A DNA stretch of 64,000 nucleotides from a beta proteobacterium L13 (lineage in GTDB: Bacteria > Pseudomonadota > Gammaproteobacteria > Burkholderiales > Chromobacteriaceae), in contig AMYZ01000003.1 in assembly GCA_000335715.1 (NCBI GenBank), forward strand, positions 186,001 through 250,000, written 5' to 3'. The translations under genes were made by a program, and so were the position numbers. Numbering within the stretch: the first letter of the stretch is position 1; each line of letters begins with the position of its first letter. Below the pieces are notes generated by a model, which was not told the DNA's origin, searched no databases, and worked only from the letters and a program-made list of their open reading frames with translations. Below, piece after piece: positions 17,587 through 27,451 of the stretch.

Positions 17587-19116
17587 GTGTCCAGCCCAGC
17601 GCCCCCTACGTCACCGCTCACCCCGCCGCGCGCGCTGCGCTACTACAATATTTTCCGGGTAGCCAGCGTGGCGGCGCTGCTGATCATGACGCAGTGGGCC
17701 ATGCCGGCGCCGTTTGGCGGCAATGGCTGGCTTAGCGGCTGGCTGCTGATGTACGGCGGGCTGGTGGTGCTGGGCGTGCTGCTGCCACGGCTGCGCATCC
17801 CGCTGGAGTGGGGCGTCACCGTGGGCCTGGCGGGCGATATTGCCCTGCTGGTGGTGTACATGCACGAGTACGGCGGCGTGCAAAGCGGCTTTGGCATGTT
17901 GCTGCTGCCGTTTCTGGCGGTGGCCGGCATGCTGGTGACCGGCCGTCTGGCGCTGTTCCACGCCGCCATGGCCACGCTGGCGGTGTTTGCCAGCGTGCTG
18001 TTGTATGCGCTGAACGGCCTGAGCGTGCCGCGCGAGCTGTTCCAGGCTGCGCTGCTGGCCATTGCCTGCTTTGTGACCAGTAGCACCACCTGGCTGCTGG
18101 CGCGCAAGGCGCGCGAATCGGAAAGGTTGGCCGCAGAGCGTGGTGGCCAGCTGGCCAGCCTGAACCGTGTCAACGCGCTGGTGCTGCAAGCGCTGCGCGA
18201 GGGCGTGGTGGTGCTGGATGGCCACGGCGTGGTGCGCCACTACAATAGCCGCGCCGAGCGCCTGCTGGGCCGCATCCAGCGTGATGCCACCCTGCCCGAG
18301 CTGATGCCGGTGATACAGCGCTGGCGGCGCGGTGGCTGCCAGCCCTACGCCCAGACCATAGAAAGCAATGTACGTGGCCAGCAGCTGATCGGCCGCATGG
18401 TGCCGCTGGAGGAAAACGGCGCCCCCTTGCTGGTGCTGTTCCTGCAAAACGTGGCCGAGCTGGCCGCCGAGGCGCAGCAGCTCAAGCTCACCGCGCTGGG
18501 CCGCCTTACCGCCAACATTGCCCATGAAATCCGCAACCCGCTGGCCGCCATCAGCCACGCCAGCGAGCTGTTGGCCGAAGACGCCGCCGACCCGGCCACC
18601 CAGCGCCTGGCCGGCATGGTGCAAGCCAATACCCGCCGCATCAACCGCCTGGTAGAAGAAGTACTACAGCTGAACCGCCGCGACCGTGTGCGCAGCGAGA
18701 CACTGGAACTGAGCCGCTTTTTGCCCGAGCTGATCGACAGCTTTGTGCTGGCCCACCCCGACACCGCCGGGCGCATTCTTACCCGTTATCTGGCGCCGGT
18801 AAGCGTGCGCTTTGACCGTGGCCACCTGCAGCAGATACTGAGCAACCTGCTCAGCAATGGCTGGCGCCACAGCAGCGGCACCATCGGCGCGGTACGCATG
18901 GAAATCGACCACGACTGCATCCGCGTGGTCGACGACGGCCCCGGTATCGCTCCCGATACCCAGAGCCACCTGTTCGAACCCTTTTTCACCACTGAAAGCA
19001 GCGGTACCGGCCTGGGCTTGTACATCGCCCGCGAGCTGGCCGAGGCCAATGGCGCCCGGCTGGACTACCAGCCGCCCGGTGGCTGCTTTCGCCTGAGCTT
19101 GCCCAAGGAACCATGA
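17587..19116 (+). CDS. pilS: Sensor histidine kinase PilS
   Basis: PilS is the membrane kinase of the PilS-PilR system that controls sigma-54-dependent type IV pilin transcription. The 509-residue protein has six hydrophobic helices in residues about 20-175, a PAS-like segment (about 185-290), the phosphoacceptor HEIRNPLAAISH with His313, then N, G1 and G2 boxes (LLSNGWRHS, VDDGPGIAP, GTGLGLYIA). GTG 17587 was chosen because parC ends at 17582. It overlaps pilR by 4 bp. The pilS name rests on the six-helix architecture and the PilR partner. Confidence 0.85.
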   Translation: MSSPAPPTSPLTPPRALRYYNIFRVASVAALLIMTQWAMPAPFGGNGWLSGWLLMYGGLVVLGVLLPRLRIPLEWGVTVGLAGDIALLVVYMHEYGGVQSGFGMLLLPFLAVAGMLVTGRLALFHAAMATLAVFASVLLYALNGLSVPRELFQAALLAIACFVTSSTTWLLARKARESERLAAERGGQLASLNRVNALVLQALREGVVVLDGHGVVRHYNSRAERLLGRIQRDATLPELMPVIQRWRRGGCQPYAQTIESNVRGQQLIGRMVPLEENGAPLLVLFLQNVAELAAEAQQLKLTALGRLTANIAHEIRNPLAAISHASELLAEDAADPATQRLAGMVQANTRRINRLVEEVLQLNRRDRVRSETLELSRFLPELIDSFVLAHPDTAGRILTRYLAPVSVRFDRGHLQQILSNLLSNGWRHSSGTIGAVRMEIDHDCIRVVDDGPGIAPDTQSHLFEPFFTTESSGTGLGLYIARELAEANGARLDYQPPGGCFRLSLPKEP

Positions 19117-20444
19117 GCCGCGTACTGATCGTTGACGACGAACCCGATATCCGCGAACTGCTGCAACTGACGCTGCTGAAAATGGGGCTGGACGTCGACA
19201 GCGCCGCCTCGGTAGGCGAAGCCTGCAGCAAGCTGGCCCGCCAGCGTTTCGAGCTGGTGCTCACCGATATGCGCCTGCCCGACGGCGAAGGCCTGCAGGT
19301 GGTGCAGTACATTGCCGAACAGCAGCTGGATATCCCGGTGGCGGTGATTACCGCTTTTGGCAGTACCGAAAACGCCGTGGCCGCCATGAAGGCCGGCGCG
19401 TTTGACTACCTGGCCAAGCCGCTGAGCCTGGCCGCGCTGCGCGCCCTGGTGAAATCGGCCATCCGCTTGCCTGCCGCTGCGGCCAACCCGGCCATGGCGG
19501 GTGAGCGCCTGCTGGGCGAGGCCCCGGCCATGCAAGAGGTGCGCAAGCTGATTGCCAAGCTGGCGCGCAGCCAGGCGGCGGTGCATATCAGCGGCGAGTC
19601 CGGTACCGGCAAGGAACAAGCCGCCCGCCAGATACACGAGCAAAGCCCGCGCGCCGGCAAACCCTTTGTCGCGGTGAACTGCGGCGCCATCCCGGAAAAC
19701 CTGATGGAAAGCGAGTTTTTCGGCAGCAAGAAAGGCGCGTATACCGGCGCAGATGCCGACCGCGAAGGCTTCTTCCAGCAAGCACACGGCGGTACGCTGT
19801 TTCTGGATGAAGTCGCCGACCTGCCGCTGGCCATGCAGGTCAAGCTGCTGCGCGTCATCCAGGAAAAAACCGTGCGCCGCCTGGGCGCCACGCAAGAAGA
19901 AGCCATCGATGTGCGCATCCTGTCGGCCACGCACCGCAACCTGCCCCAGGCGGTAAGCGATGGCGTGTTCCGCCAGGATCTGTTCTACCGGCTGAACGTC
20001 ATCAGCCTGGCCATGCCGGCGCTGCGCGAGCTGCGCGACGATATCCCGCGCTTTGTCGGCGCCCTGCTCGACCGCTTTGCCGGCAGCAGCGAGCTGCGCC
20101 CGCGCCTGACCCCCGACGCGGTAAAAGCCCTGCTGGCCTACCATTACCCGGGTAACTTCCGCGAGCTGGAAAACATTCTGGAACGCGCGGTGGCGCTGTG
20201 TAGCGACGATCGTATCGAGCCGGAAGACCTGCAGCTGGGTGTCTGCCCGGACAGCCTAGCCGAGGGCGACACGCTGGCGCCGGGCGGCAGCGAAACCCTG
20301 CAAGACTACCTGGACCGTGTAGAGCGGGTGGCGATAGAGGCGGCTTTGCAGCAAAGCGAGGGCAATCGTACCCAGGCGGCCAAGCTGCTGGGGGTAAGCT
20401 TCCGTTCGCTGCGCTACCGGCTGGAACGGCTGGGGATGAAGTAA
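19113..20444 (+). CDS. pilR: Sigma-54-dependent response regulator PilR
   Basis: PilR is an NtrC-class activator, in related bacteria for pilin genes. The 443-residue protein has a REC domain with Asp52, an AAA+ domain with Walker A GESGTGKE, the sigma-54 contact loop GAYTGA (a tolerated GAFTGA variant) and Walker B GGTLFLDEVADL, and a Fis-type helix-turn-helix at the end (GNRTQAAKLLGVSFRSLRYR). Its ATG overlaps the pilS stop as ATGA. If type IV pili drive DNA uptake here, this pair would control the machinery that reads the repeated motif; that link is inference. Confidence 0.88.
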   Translation: MSRVLIVDDEPDIRELLQLTLLKMGLDVDSAASVGEACSKLARQRFELVLTDMRLPDGEGLQVVQYIAEQQLDIPVAVITAFGSTENAVAAMKAGAFDYLAKPLSLAALRALVKSAIRLPAAAANPAMAGERLLGEAPAMQEVRKLIAKLARSQAAVHISGESGTGKEQAARQIHEQSPRAGKPFVAVNCGAIPENLMESEFFGSKKGAYTGADADREGFFQQAHGGTLFLDEVADLPLAMQVKLLRVIQEKTVRRLGATQEEAIDVRILSATHRNLPQAVSDGVFRQDLFYRLNVISLAMPALRELRDDIPRFVGALLDRFAGSSELRPRLTPDAVKALLAYHYPGNFRELENILERAVALCSDDRIEPEDLQLGVCPDSLAEGDTLAPGGSETLQDYLDRVERVAIEAALQQSEGNRTQAAKLLGVSFRSLRYRLERLGMK

Positions 20445-20473
20445 GCCCTGGCGGGCGGATGGTGGTACCCGCA

Positions 20474-20512
20474 TAAAACAAAACCCCGGTCTGCAGCAGG
20501 CCGGGGTTTTGT
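20474..20512. terminator. Bidirectional terminator between pilR and a chemoreceptor gene
   Basis: AAACCCCGG pairs with CCGGGGTTT around CTGCAG, with A-rich and T-rich flanks on the two sides. The flanking genes are convergent. Confidence 0.88.
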
Positions 20513-20527
20513 GTCACTGGCGGGTCG

Positions 20528-22561
20528 TCAGATCTTGAAGCGCGATACCGACTGGCGCAGCTGCTGCGCCATGGCAGTCATTTCGCAGGCGGCCAGCGAG
20601 GCGTCGTGCGCCTTGTGGTGGTTCTGGTCGGCTTGTTGTGCCACGCGTTCCACGTTGTGGGCGATGTCCATGCTGGCGGTGCTTTGTTCGCGTAGTGCAT
20701 CGGCAATGCCGACGACCGATTCTTCTACCTTGCGCGCGCCGTCGCGGATGCTTTGCAGGCTGTCGCCGGCTTCGCTGGCCGATTTCACGCCGGCTTCTAC
20801 CTGCAGCACGCCGCTATTCATGCTTTCTACCGCTTCGCGCGATTCGGACTGGATGCGGCCAACCGTCTCGCTGATCTCCAGCGTGGATTGTGTGGTGCGC
20901 TCGGCCAGCTTGCGTACTTCATCGGCCACCACGGCAAAGCCGCGGCCCATTTCACCGGCACGGGCGGCTTCGATGGCGGCGTTCAGCGCCAGCAGGTTGG
21001 TCTGGTCGGCAATATCGCGGATTACGGTGACCACGCGGCTGATCTGCTCGGAGCGCTCGCCCAGCTGGGTGACGGTGGCGGCGGTGCTGCCGCTGGCGGC
21101 GGCGATCTCGCGCATGGTTTGCACGGTGCGGCCAACAATCACCTCGCCGGTTTTGGACACCTGGTCGGACTGGATGGCCAGCTCGCGCGCGTCGCTGGCG
21201 TACTGGCTGACCTGGCTGATGCTGTGGGTCATTTCCTCTACGCACGAGGCCATGGCCGACACGGCGGCGCTTTGCTCGCGCGAGCTATTGGACACGTCGT
21301 CAGACAGCGCGGCCAGGCCCTGGGCGTTGCGTGCCAGGCCATCCACACTCTGGTTCACTTCGCTGATCAGCTGGCGCAGCTCTTTGCACATCAGGTTATT
21401 GGCTTGCAGCACGTCGCCGATTTCATCGTGGCGGTCTACGGCAATGCTCACGGTCAGGTCGCCCGCGGCCACGCGCCGGGTGGTATCTACCAGGCGAGCC
21501 AGCGGGGCGCTGACCCAGTGGCGCATGGCCATGAAGACCAGCGCCACCAGCAGCACGATGACCAGCAGGGTGCCCAGCAGCATTTTGACCTGCATCTCGT
21601 GTGGCTCACGCACCAGCTCGTCCTGGTAGGCACTGGTGACCACCAGCCAGCCCCAGTGCTCGTAGGTGTCGAAGGTGGCCAGTTTGAGCCGGTTACCGCC
21701 TTTGGGGTCGTGCCACTGGTAGCTGATTTCGCCATTTTTCTCGGCGAGCATGGTTTTGTTAAAAGACTTGCCATCCGCATCGACGGCGTCCAGCAGGTTT
21801 TTACCCGCTTTGCTTGGGTGGATCAGCAACTCGCCCGGGCGCAGCTTGGCATCCATCACGAAAACATAGCCCGTGTCGCCAATCACCAGCGACTGGATTT
21901 TCTTCTTCAGCCCCTGCATGCCATCGGTGTAGTCGATACCGGCAAAGACGACGGCAACGATCTGGCCTGCGCCGTCTTTCAGCGGAATGTAATGCGTCAT
22001 GTAATCGCGGCCAAACAGGTTGGCCGGGCCGGTGTAACGTTCGCCGCTTTTCAGCAGGCTGTACGCCGGGTGCGCGTGGTCCAGCTTGGTACCCACGGCG
22101 CGGGTGCCATCTTCTTTTTTCAGCGACGATGCAATACGGATGAAATCGTCACCCTGGCGTACAAACAGCGTCGCCACACCGCGGGTAGCCTGGGTAAAGC
22201 GGTCTACCTGGGTTTCGTTACCGTTCAGCAGCGTGTCGCCGCTATACAGCGCCGGGGCACTGTTGCCGCTGATGGTGACTGGGTTGGCCGCATCCACGCG
22301 CAGCGCCCCTGGCAGGCTGCCGGCCAGCTGCGCCGCACTGTTCTGGGCACTGGTTTCCAGCACGCTGGCGTAGGCATCGATGGCATCCACGACCTGTTTG
22401 TTGGTCTGGTGCATGGTGGCAATGGCGCGTTGTTCCACGCGGCTGGCAAGCCATTGACTGACGACCAGGCCGGCAATCCCCAGGATGATAAACAGCGCAA
22501 TGCTAAGCAGCAGGCTGAGCTTTTGCGCTAGCGAGAGACGAGACAAAGAAAGTTTGGACAT
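20528..22561 (-). CDS. Methyl-accepting chemotaxis protein with periplasmic dCache-like sensor
   Basis: This 677-residue chemoreceptor has an N-terminal membrane helix ([19 protein letters not shown]), a periplasmic double-Cache-like region to about residue 330 ([18 protein letters not shown] is typical), a second helix ([16 protein letters not shown]), a HAMP domain, and a signalling hairpin. The kinase-contact tip reads [19 protein letters not shown], then [15 protein letters not shown]. No CheB/CheR tail pentapeptide is visible. The ligand is unknown. It stands alone, with an AT-rich regulatory region upstream. Confidence 0.92.
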   Translation of the reverse strand: MSKLSLSRLSLAQKLSLLLSIALFIILGIAGLVVSQWLASRVEQRAIATMHQTNKQVVDAIDAYASVLETSAQNSAAQLAGSLPGALRVDAANPVTISGNSAPALYSGDTLLNGNETQVDRFTQATRGVATLFVRQGDDFIRIASSLKKEDGTRAVGTKLDHAHPAYSLLKSGERYTGPANLFGRDYMTHYIPLKDGAGQIVAVVFAGIDYTDGMQGLKKKIQSLVIGDTGYVFVMDAKLRPGELLIHPSKAGKNLLDAVDADGKSFNKTMLAEKNGEISYQWHDPKGGNRLKLATFDTYEHWGWLVVTSAYQDELVREPHEMQVKMLLGTLLVIVLLVALVFMAMRHWVSAPLARLVDTTRRVAAGDLTVSIAVDRHDEIGDVLQANNLMCKELRQLISEVNQSVDGLARNAQGLAALSDDVSNSSREQSAAVSAMASCVEEMTHSISQVSQYASDARELAIQSDQVSKTGEVIVGRTVQTMREIAAASGSTAATVTQLGERSEQISRVVTVIRDIADQTNLLALNAAIEAARAGEMGRGFAVVADEVRKLAERTTQSTLEISETVGRIQSESREAVESMNSGVLQVEAGVKSASEAGDSLQSIRDGARKVEESVVGIADALREQSTASMDIAHNVERVAQQADQNHHKAHDASLAACEMTAMAQQLRQSVSRFKI

Positions 22562-22761
22562 GATTTTTACGCATAGGTGGGTGGTTATGCGTGCGTTTTA
22601 TTTACAAACTTATTAAACAAAGGTGAATTTTATATAAAAGCACGCATGAGTATCGTATGTGCTAATACGCTACCCACCATTGATAATGGTCAAAGTCTGT
22701 TGGCTACATCGCTGATTTTTAAAAACTTTCTATAATTTAGTATTTTAATACCTTTGACATT
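22562..22761. promoter_or_regulatory. AT-rich region upstream of the chemoreceptor gene
   Basis: These 200 bp hold no gene. A long interrupted inverted repeat pairs ATGCGTGCGTTTTAT (22587-22601) with ATATAAAAGCACGCAT (22632-22647), differing by one inserted base. A smaller palindrome, CCATT-GAT-AATGG, is near 22677. These could be regulator sites for the chemoreceptor promoter. Confidence 0.4.
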
Positions 22762-23616
22762 TTATTGCTGAAACATGGCCAGATTGGCAGCAAATGCATC
22801 AATGGCCGGAGCGAGTACGCCGCGTCGGCGAATCAGTACCGTGGGGGCGTGGGCGAGTGCGGCCGGTAGCGGGTGGGTCGCCACATGGCCAGCTGCCGGG
22901 GTCAGTGCCAGCAGCGCTTCGGGCACCAGCGCAATGCCCATGCCGCTGGCGGCGCAGCTGATCATGGCGTGGTAGGAGTCCAGCTCCACCAGCCGGTCTA
23001 CCACGCAGCCGCTTTCTTCCAGCCAGCGTTCCAGCCGCTGCCGGTAGGCGCAGCCGTGGTCAAAAGCCAGCAGGGTGAGCGGCCCGTGTTCCGGCCCTAC
23101 CCTGGCCCCCAGTGCGCTGATCAGCAGCAGGTTTTCCTGGCAAAACGGCTGGCTTTCCAGCCTGGGCTCGTTTACCGGCCCGCATACCAGCGCGCAGTCC
23201 AGCTCCCCCGCCAGTACGGCGCCGATCATGCTGGCGGTGGGGCCGGTGCGCAGCTCCAGCTGCACATCCGGGTGTTGCTGGTGAAAGCGGGCCAGCAAGG
23301 GTGGCAGGCGCACGGCGGCGGTGTTTTCCATGGCGCCCAGCCGCAGCAGGCCACGCGGCCTGTCGCTGGCCACCGCCGCGCGTGCCTCGTCGGCCAGCGC
23401 CAGCAAGCGCACGCTGTAGTCGGCCAGCACGTGGGCGGCGGCAGTTGGCCGCACGCCGCGGCCGTCGCGCTCGAACAGCGCTACGCCCAGGCTGTCTTCC
23501 AGCTGCTTGATGCGGGTGGTGATATTGGATTGCACGCGGTGCAGGCGGCGCGCGGCGGCGGTAATGCCGCCTTCCTTGAGCACTGCTTGAAAGATAGCCA
23601 GGTCGCCTAGGTCCAT
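22762..23616 (-). CDS. LysR-family transcriptional regulator
   Basis: This 284-residue LTTR has an N-terminal winged HTH (FQAVLKEGGITAAARRLHRV, then QSNITTRIKQLEDSLG) and a two-lobed effector domain. The start at 23616 (MDLGDLAIF) has GGAG 7 bp upstream; an ATG 4 codons earlier is in frame but lacks this. It diverges from an EamA transporter gene with about 100 bp between them. LysR proteins often control the adjacent divergent gene, so the transporter is the likely target. Confidence 0.9.
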   Translation of the reverse strand: MDLGDLAIFQAVLKEGGITAAARRLHRVQSNITTRIKQLEDSLGVALFERDGRGVRPTAAAHVLADYSVRLLALADEARAAVASDRPRGLLRLGAMENTAAVRLPPLLARFHQQHPDVQLELRTGPTASMIGAVLAGELDCALVCGPVNEPRLESQPFCQENLLLISALGARVGPEHGPLTLLAFDHGCAYRQRLERWLEESGCVVDRLVELDSYHAMISCAASGMGIALVPEALLALTPAAGHVATHPLPAALAHAPTVLIRRRGVLAPAIDAFAANLAMFQQ

Positions 23617-23715
23617 ATTGTTCTCCATATGGGATGTTTTTCATCATATTAATTCATTTTTCAGGATGAAAAACGGCGCGCATAGTGACAGCCTGTTTCC
23701 TTGTCGAGCTCTGTC

Positions 23716-24630
23716 ATGCCCCAACGCGCCAGCCGTCACGGCTATCTGTACCTGTTTGCCTGCCTGTTGTTGTGGAGCGGCTTCATGCTGATGGCGCGCC
23801 TGGGCGGCAAAACACCGCTCACCGCCTATGACCTGCTGGCGCTGCGGCTGGGCACCGCCAGCGTGGTGCTACTGTGCCTGCCGCGCCCACCGTTGGCCGC
23901 GTGGCGCGATCGCCGTCTGTGGCTGCTGGCGCTGATAGGCTGCATCGGTTTCTGCCTGCTGTGCTACAGCGCGGTGCGCTGGGTGCCGGCGGCGCACCTG
24001 GCCTTGCTGGTGGCCGGTATCCAGCCGTTCATGATGGCGCTGCTGCTGTTGCTGCTGGGCCAGGGTTGGCCGCAGCGCGCTGCCCGCCCCGGCTATGCGG
24101 TGATGGCGCTGGGGCTGGGCCTGCTGGCTTGGCCGCTGTTTGCCGGGCAGGCGCTGCCGGGGCAATGGCTGGGTGATGGCATGCTGCTGACCGCGGGTGT
24201 GCTGTGGGCGCTCTATGCCTTGCTGGCCAAACGCTGGGGCTATGCGCCGTGGCTGCTCACCAGCTTTGTGACGCTGGCGTCCACCCTGCTTTATTTGCCG
24301 GTGTATCTGCTGTGGCTGCCCAAAGGCCTGGCGGCAACGCCGTGGCCGATGATCGTGAGCCAGGCGCTGTTTCACGGCATCAGCCCGGCCATCGTGGCCA
24401 TGTTGTGTTACCTGCGCGCTGTCGATTTACTGGGCCCGTCACGCGTGGCGGCGCTGATGGCGCTGATCCCGGTGCTGACCGGCATCGCCGCCGTACCGCT
24501 ATTGAACGAGCCGCTCACCGCCACGCTGGCGTCGGCACTGTTGTGTGTATCGCTGGGTGCCTGGTGGGTGTCCCGCCCGGTGCCAGCCCCTGCCTCTGCT
24601 GCCCGCCCGGCAGCGTGCGGCCAACCTTGA
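23716..24630 (+). CDS. EamA/DMT family transporter
   Basis: This 304-residue inner-membrane protein has about ten hydrophobic helices in two EamA repeats, e.g. GYLYLFACLLLWSGFMLMA and LLTAGVLWALYALLAKRWG. The DMT superfamily exports metabolites or drugs; the substrate is unknown. ATG 23716 was chosen; a TTG five codons earlier is possible. Its last codons spell CGQP out of an uptake-like motif (24616-24625). Likely regulated by the divergent LysR gene. Confidence 0.88.
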   Translation: MPQRASRHGYLYLFACLLLWSGFMLMARLGGKTPLTAYDLLALRLGTASVVLLCLPRPPLAAWRDRRLWLLALIGCIGFCLLCYSAVRWVPAAHLALLVAGIQPFMMALLLLLLGQGWPQRAARPGYAVMALGLGLLAWPLFAGQALPGQWLGDGMLLTAGVLWALYALLAKRWGYAPWLLTSFVTLASTLLYLPVYLLWLPKGLAATPWPMIVSQALFHGISPAIVAMLCYLRAVDLLGPSRVAALMALIPVLTGIAAVPLLNEPLTATLASALLCVSLGAWWVSRPVPAPASAARPAACGQP

Positions 24631-24644
24631 ACCCCGGAGCGACT

Positions 24645-24848
24645 ATGCCCTACGTCAATATCAAGATTACGCGCGAAGGCGCGACCGCCGAGCAAAAAGC
24701 CGAGCTGATTGCCGGCGTGACACAGCTGCTGCAGACGGTGCTGAACAAGAACCCCGCTACCACCGTGGTGGTGATCGACGAGGTGGACACCGATAACTGG
24801 GGCATCGGCGGCGAAAGCGTTACCGCGCGCCGCGCGCGTGGCAGCTAG
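24645..24848 (+). CDS. 4-oxalocrotonate tautomerase family protein
   Basis: This 67-residue protein begins MPYVNIKITREGATAEQKAE, so after Met removal Pro1 is the N-terminal catalytic residue of the 4-OT family. The rest (LIAGVTQLLQTVLNKNPATT, VVIDEVDTDNWGIGG) fits 4-OT. Family members tautomerise enols in aromatic degradation, but many have other or unknown roles. GGAG lies 5 bp before the ATG. It follows the EamA gene by 14 bp and is probably cotranscribed. Confidence 0.88.
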   Translation: MPYVNIKITREGATAEQKAELIAGVTQLLQTVLNKNPATTVVVIDEVDTDNWGIGGESVTARRARGS

Positions 24849-24862
24849 CCGCAACATACTGT

Positions 24863-24897
24863 TGCGGCCAACAAAAAGCCCCGCTTAGGCGGGGCTT
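24863..24897. terminator. Bidirectional terminator preceded by an uptake-like motif
   Basis: TGCGGCCAAC (24863-24872) directly precedes a terminator: AAGCCCCGC / GCGGGGCTT with AAAAA before it on the + strand. It lies between the convergent tautomerase and psiF-like genes. Confidence 0.8.
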
Positions 24898-24917
24898 GGC
24901 GCTGAGGCTGGCGGCGA

Positions 24918-25178
24918 TCAGGCGGCGCCGGCGTCTTTCACGCACTTCTTCACGAAGCTGTTTTTGGCCGCGCCGGCCAGTTTCTTCTCGGCGGCTTTGG
25001 CATCGCAGCTGGCTTGCGCGCCGGCGGCTTTGCTGTCTTTTTCACACTTCTTCACGAAGCTGTTCTTGGCGGCACCGGCCAGTTTTTTCTCGGTAGCCTT
25101 GGCTTCGCAGCTGGCGTCAGCGGCAAAGGTTGCGGTGGAAACACAGGCCAGCAGGGCCAGGGCAAGCAGTTTGCGCAT
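24918..25178 (-). CDS. PsiF repeat family secreted protein
   Basis: This 86-residue protein has a signal peptide (MRKLLALALLACVSTATFAA) and two near-identical PsiF repeats with two cysteines each: CEAKATEKKLAGAAKNSF, then CDAKAAEKKLAGAAKNSF, each followed by VKKC. E. coli psiF is phosphate-starvation induced; the function is unknown. The frame is open far upstream, but ATG 25178 gives the signal peptide. The repeat is nearly exact at DNA level, suggesting recent duplication or conversion. Confidence 0.88.
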   Translation of the reverse strand: MRKLLALALLACVSTATFAADASCEAKATEKKLAGAAKNSFVKKCEKDSKAAGAQASCDAKAAEKKLAGAAKNSFVKKCVKDAGAA

Positions 25179-25294
25179 GGTAGTCGTCCTTTGGGTTGGC
25201 GATAAGGCGTTAGCAGTATTGCCCTGTGCCGCACAGGCTGGCAAGGGCTGCACGGTGGCAATCGGTAACAGTGTGTCATGCGTGGATGACAATA

Positions 25295-25325
25295 TAAAAA
25301 CCCCCGGTAGATACCGGGGGTTTTC
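25295..25325 (-). terminator. Terminator after argH
   Basis: An AAAACCCCCGG / CCGGGGGTTTT stem around TAGATA lies 17 bp past the argH stop. The - strand T-run follows. Confidence 0.88.
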
Positions 25326-25341
25326 TATGGAAATTGCTTGC

Positions 25342-26724
25342 TTAGCCGGCCAGGCGGGCGCGGTGGCGGGCAATCTGGAAGCGGACCTGGTTCGGCGCGG
25401 TGCCACCCACGTGGTCGCGCTGGGCCAGGCTGCCTTCCGGGGTCAGCACGCTGTAGACGTCCTGCTCGATCAGGGTGCTGAACTGGCGCAGCGTGTCCAG
25501 GCTGAGGTCGGCAATGTCCACGCCCTGCTGCTCGGCGTGGCGTACGGTCAGGGCTACCACTTCGTGGCTGTCGCGGAACGGCATCCCTTTTTTCACCAGG
25601 TAGTCGGCCAGGTCGGTGGCGGTGGCAAAGCCCTGCAGCACGGCAGCGCGCATGGCATCCGGCTTCACGGTGATGCCGCGCATCATGTCGGCGTAGATGC
25701 GCAGCGTGTCGATCAGCGTGTCGGCGGTGTCGAACAGCGGCTCTTTGTCTTCCTGGTTGTCCTTGTTGTAGGCCAGTGGCTGCGCCTTCATCAGGGTGAC
25801 CAGGGCGATCAGGTGGCCGACAACTCGGCCGGATTTGCCGCGTACCAGCTCCGGCACGTCCGGGTTTTTCTTCTGCGGCATGATGGAGCTGCCGGTGCAG
25901 AAGCGGTCGGCGATGTCGATGAAGCCGACGCGCGGGCTCATCCACAGGATCAGCTCTTCGGACAGGCGGCTCAAATGCACCATGACCAGGCTGGCGGCGG
26001 CGGTGAATTCGATGGCGAAGTCACGGTCGGACACGGCGTCCAGCGAGTTGTGGCATACGTCGTCAAAACCCAGCAGCTGCGCGGTGTAGTGGCGGTCGAT
26101 CGGGAAGGTGGTGCCGGCCAGCGCGGCGCCGCCCAGCGGCAGGCGGTTCACGCGTTTGCGGCAGTCGCTCATGCGCTCGGCGTCGCGGCCCAGCATTTCC
26201 ACGTAGGCCAGCATGTGGTGGCCAAAGGTTACCGGTTGCGCTACCTGCAGGTGGGTGAAGCCGGGCATCACGGTGTCGGCGTGCTGTTCGGCCAGGTCCA
26301 GCAGGCTGGTTTGCAGCTCGGCAATCAGCGCCACGATGGCGTCGATTTGCGCGCGCAGCCACAGGCGGATGTCGGTGGCCACCTGGTCGTTACGGCTGCG
26401 GCCGGTGTGCAGGCGCTTGCCGGCGTCGCCGATCTTGTCGGTGAGGCGGCGCTCCACGTTCATATGCACGTCTTCCAGGTCCACGCTCCAGTCGAAGTTG
26501 CCGGCGCGGATGTCGGCAATGATCTGCGCCATGCCGTCGCGGATGGCAGCCAGGTCTGCGTCGGACAGCACGCCGGACTTGTTCAGCATGGCCGCATGGG
26601 CCAGCGAGCCTTCGATGTCGAACTCGGCCAGACGGTTATCGAAAGTGACCGAAGCGGTGTATTTTTTAACCAGTTCGGAAACGGGTTCGGAGAAGCGGCC
26701 GGACCAGGCGTGCGTATCTTGCAT
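25342..26724 (-). CDS. argH: Argininosuccinate lyase
   Basis: ArgH splits argininosuccinate into arginine and fumarate, the last step of arginine synthesis. The 460-residue protein has the fumarase/aspartase signature [12 protein letters not shown] with the catalytic serine loop, and [13 protein letters not shown] and [16 protein letters not shown] 26724 ([14 protein letters not shown]) is preferred to an upstream frame extension to 26769. yaeQ lies 120 bp upstream on the same strand. Confidence 0.96.
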   Translation of the reverse strand: MQDTHAWSGRFSEPVSELVKKYTASVTFDNRLAEFDIEGSLAHAAMLNKSGVLSDADLAAIRDGMAQIIADIRAGNFDWSVDLEDVHMNVERRLTDKIGDAGKRLHTGRSRNDQVATDIRLWLRAQIDAIVALIAELQTSLLDLAEQHADTVMPGFTHLQVAQPVTFGHHMLAYVEMLGRDAERMSDCRKRVNRLPLGGAALAGTTFPIDRHYTAQLLGFDDVCHNSLDAVSDRDFAIEFTAAASLVMVHLSRLSEELILWMSPRVGFIDIADRFCTGSSIMPQKKNPDVPELVRGKSGRVVGHLIALVTLMKAQPLAYNKDNQEDKEPLFDTADTLIDTLRIYADMMRGITVKPDAMRAAVLQGFATATDLADYLVKKGMPFRDSHEVVALTVRHAEQQGVDIADLSLDTLRQFSTLIEQDVYSVLTPEGSLAQRDHVGGTAPNQVRFQIARHRARLAG

Positions 26725-26844
26725 GGTGAAAATGTCCCAAGTCTGTAAATGTATGGCGATTATGGGCAAGGATTATATGCCAGCCCATCACCATAAAGGG
26801 ATAGACCGGCTGATTTTTCACCCGGCAGGTGCGCGCCGCTGCGC

Positions 26845-27396
26845 TTAGCGCTCGGCGCTGCCGTACAGGCGGTGCGGGCTGACGGCCACGCTGCCTTGCT
26901 CGGACGATAGCCACAGCACGCCGTCCTGGATGGTGGCGTTCAGCTGCATGCTGCGCTCGCACAGCGCGGCCAGCTCGGCCAGGGTGTCGGTGGCGATGCT
27001 GAAGATGTTCAGGTGGTCGAAGCGGCCAACCTTGCCTGCCATGCCTTCCCACCAGATATCCGCCGAGCGGCCACCGTAGTTGTACAGCCATACCTGGCCG
27101 GCCCGGCCGCAGGCTTTGCGCAGGCGCTTTTCGTCCGGCTCGCCCAGCTCTACCCACTGTTCGATCTCATCGCTGAAATTCTTCTGCCACAGGTCCGGTT
27201 CCTCGTCGTCGCTGATGCCGCGGGTAAATACCATGTATTCGCCGGCGTGCAGGGCAAACACGGCAATACGCAGCATCATGCGTTCGATGGTTTCGGACGG
27301 GTGCTGGGCGATGGTCAGGCTGTGGCTGTCGTAATAGCCACGGTCCATATCGGAAATGGTGAGGTCGGCTTTGTAAATGGTGGCTTTCAGTGCCAT
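26845..27396 (-). CDS. yaeQ: YaeQ family protein
   Basis: This 183-residue protein matches the YaeQ family in length and in MALKATIYKADLTISDMDRG, HPSETIERMMLR and GRADQVW-like GRAGQVWLYNYGGRS. The fold is PD-(D/E)XK nuclease-like; early work linked YaeQ to suppression of RfaH loss, but the role is unsettled. ATG 27396 replaces a spurious upstream extension. It is followed by argH. Confidence 0.9.
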   Translation of the reverse strand: MALKATIYKADLTISDMDRGYYDSHSLTIAQHPSETIERMMLRIAVFALHAGEYMVFTRGISDDEEPDLWQKNFSDEIEQWVELGEPDEKRLRKACGRAGQVWLYNYGGRSADIWWEGMAGKVGRFDHLNIFSIATDTLAELAALCERSMQLNATIQDGVLWLSSEQGSVAVSPHRLYGSAER

Positions 27397-27451
27397 TGCA
27401 GGGCTTTCGCGTGGGGTACGTAAAGCCCTGCAGTGTAACGGGTTTTGCCCG

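Noticed and set aside
15102-17621. An 839-codon open frame on the - strand opposite parC
   Set aside because: It is a shadow of parC codon bias: no family motif, low-complexity Gln/His/Val composition, and parC is certain in this interval.
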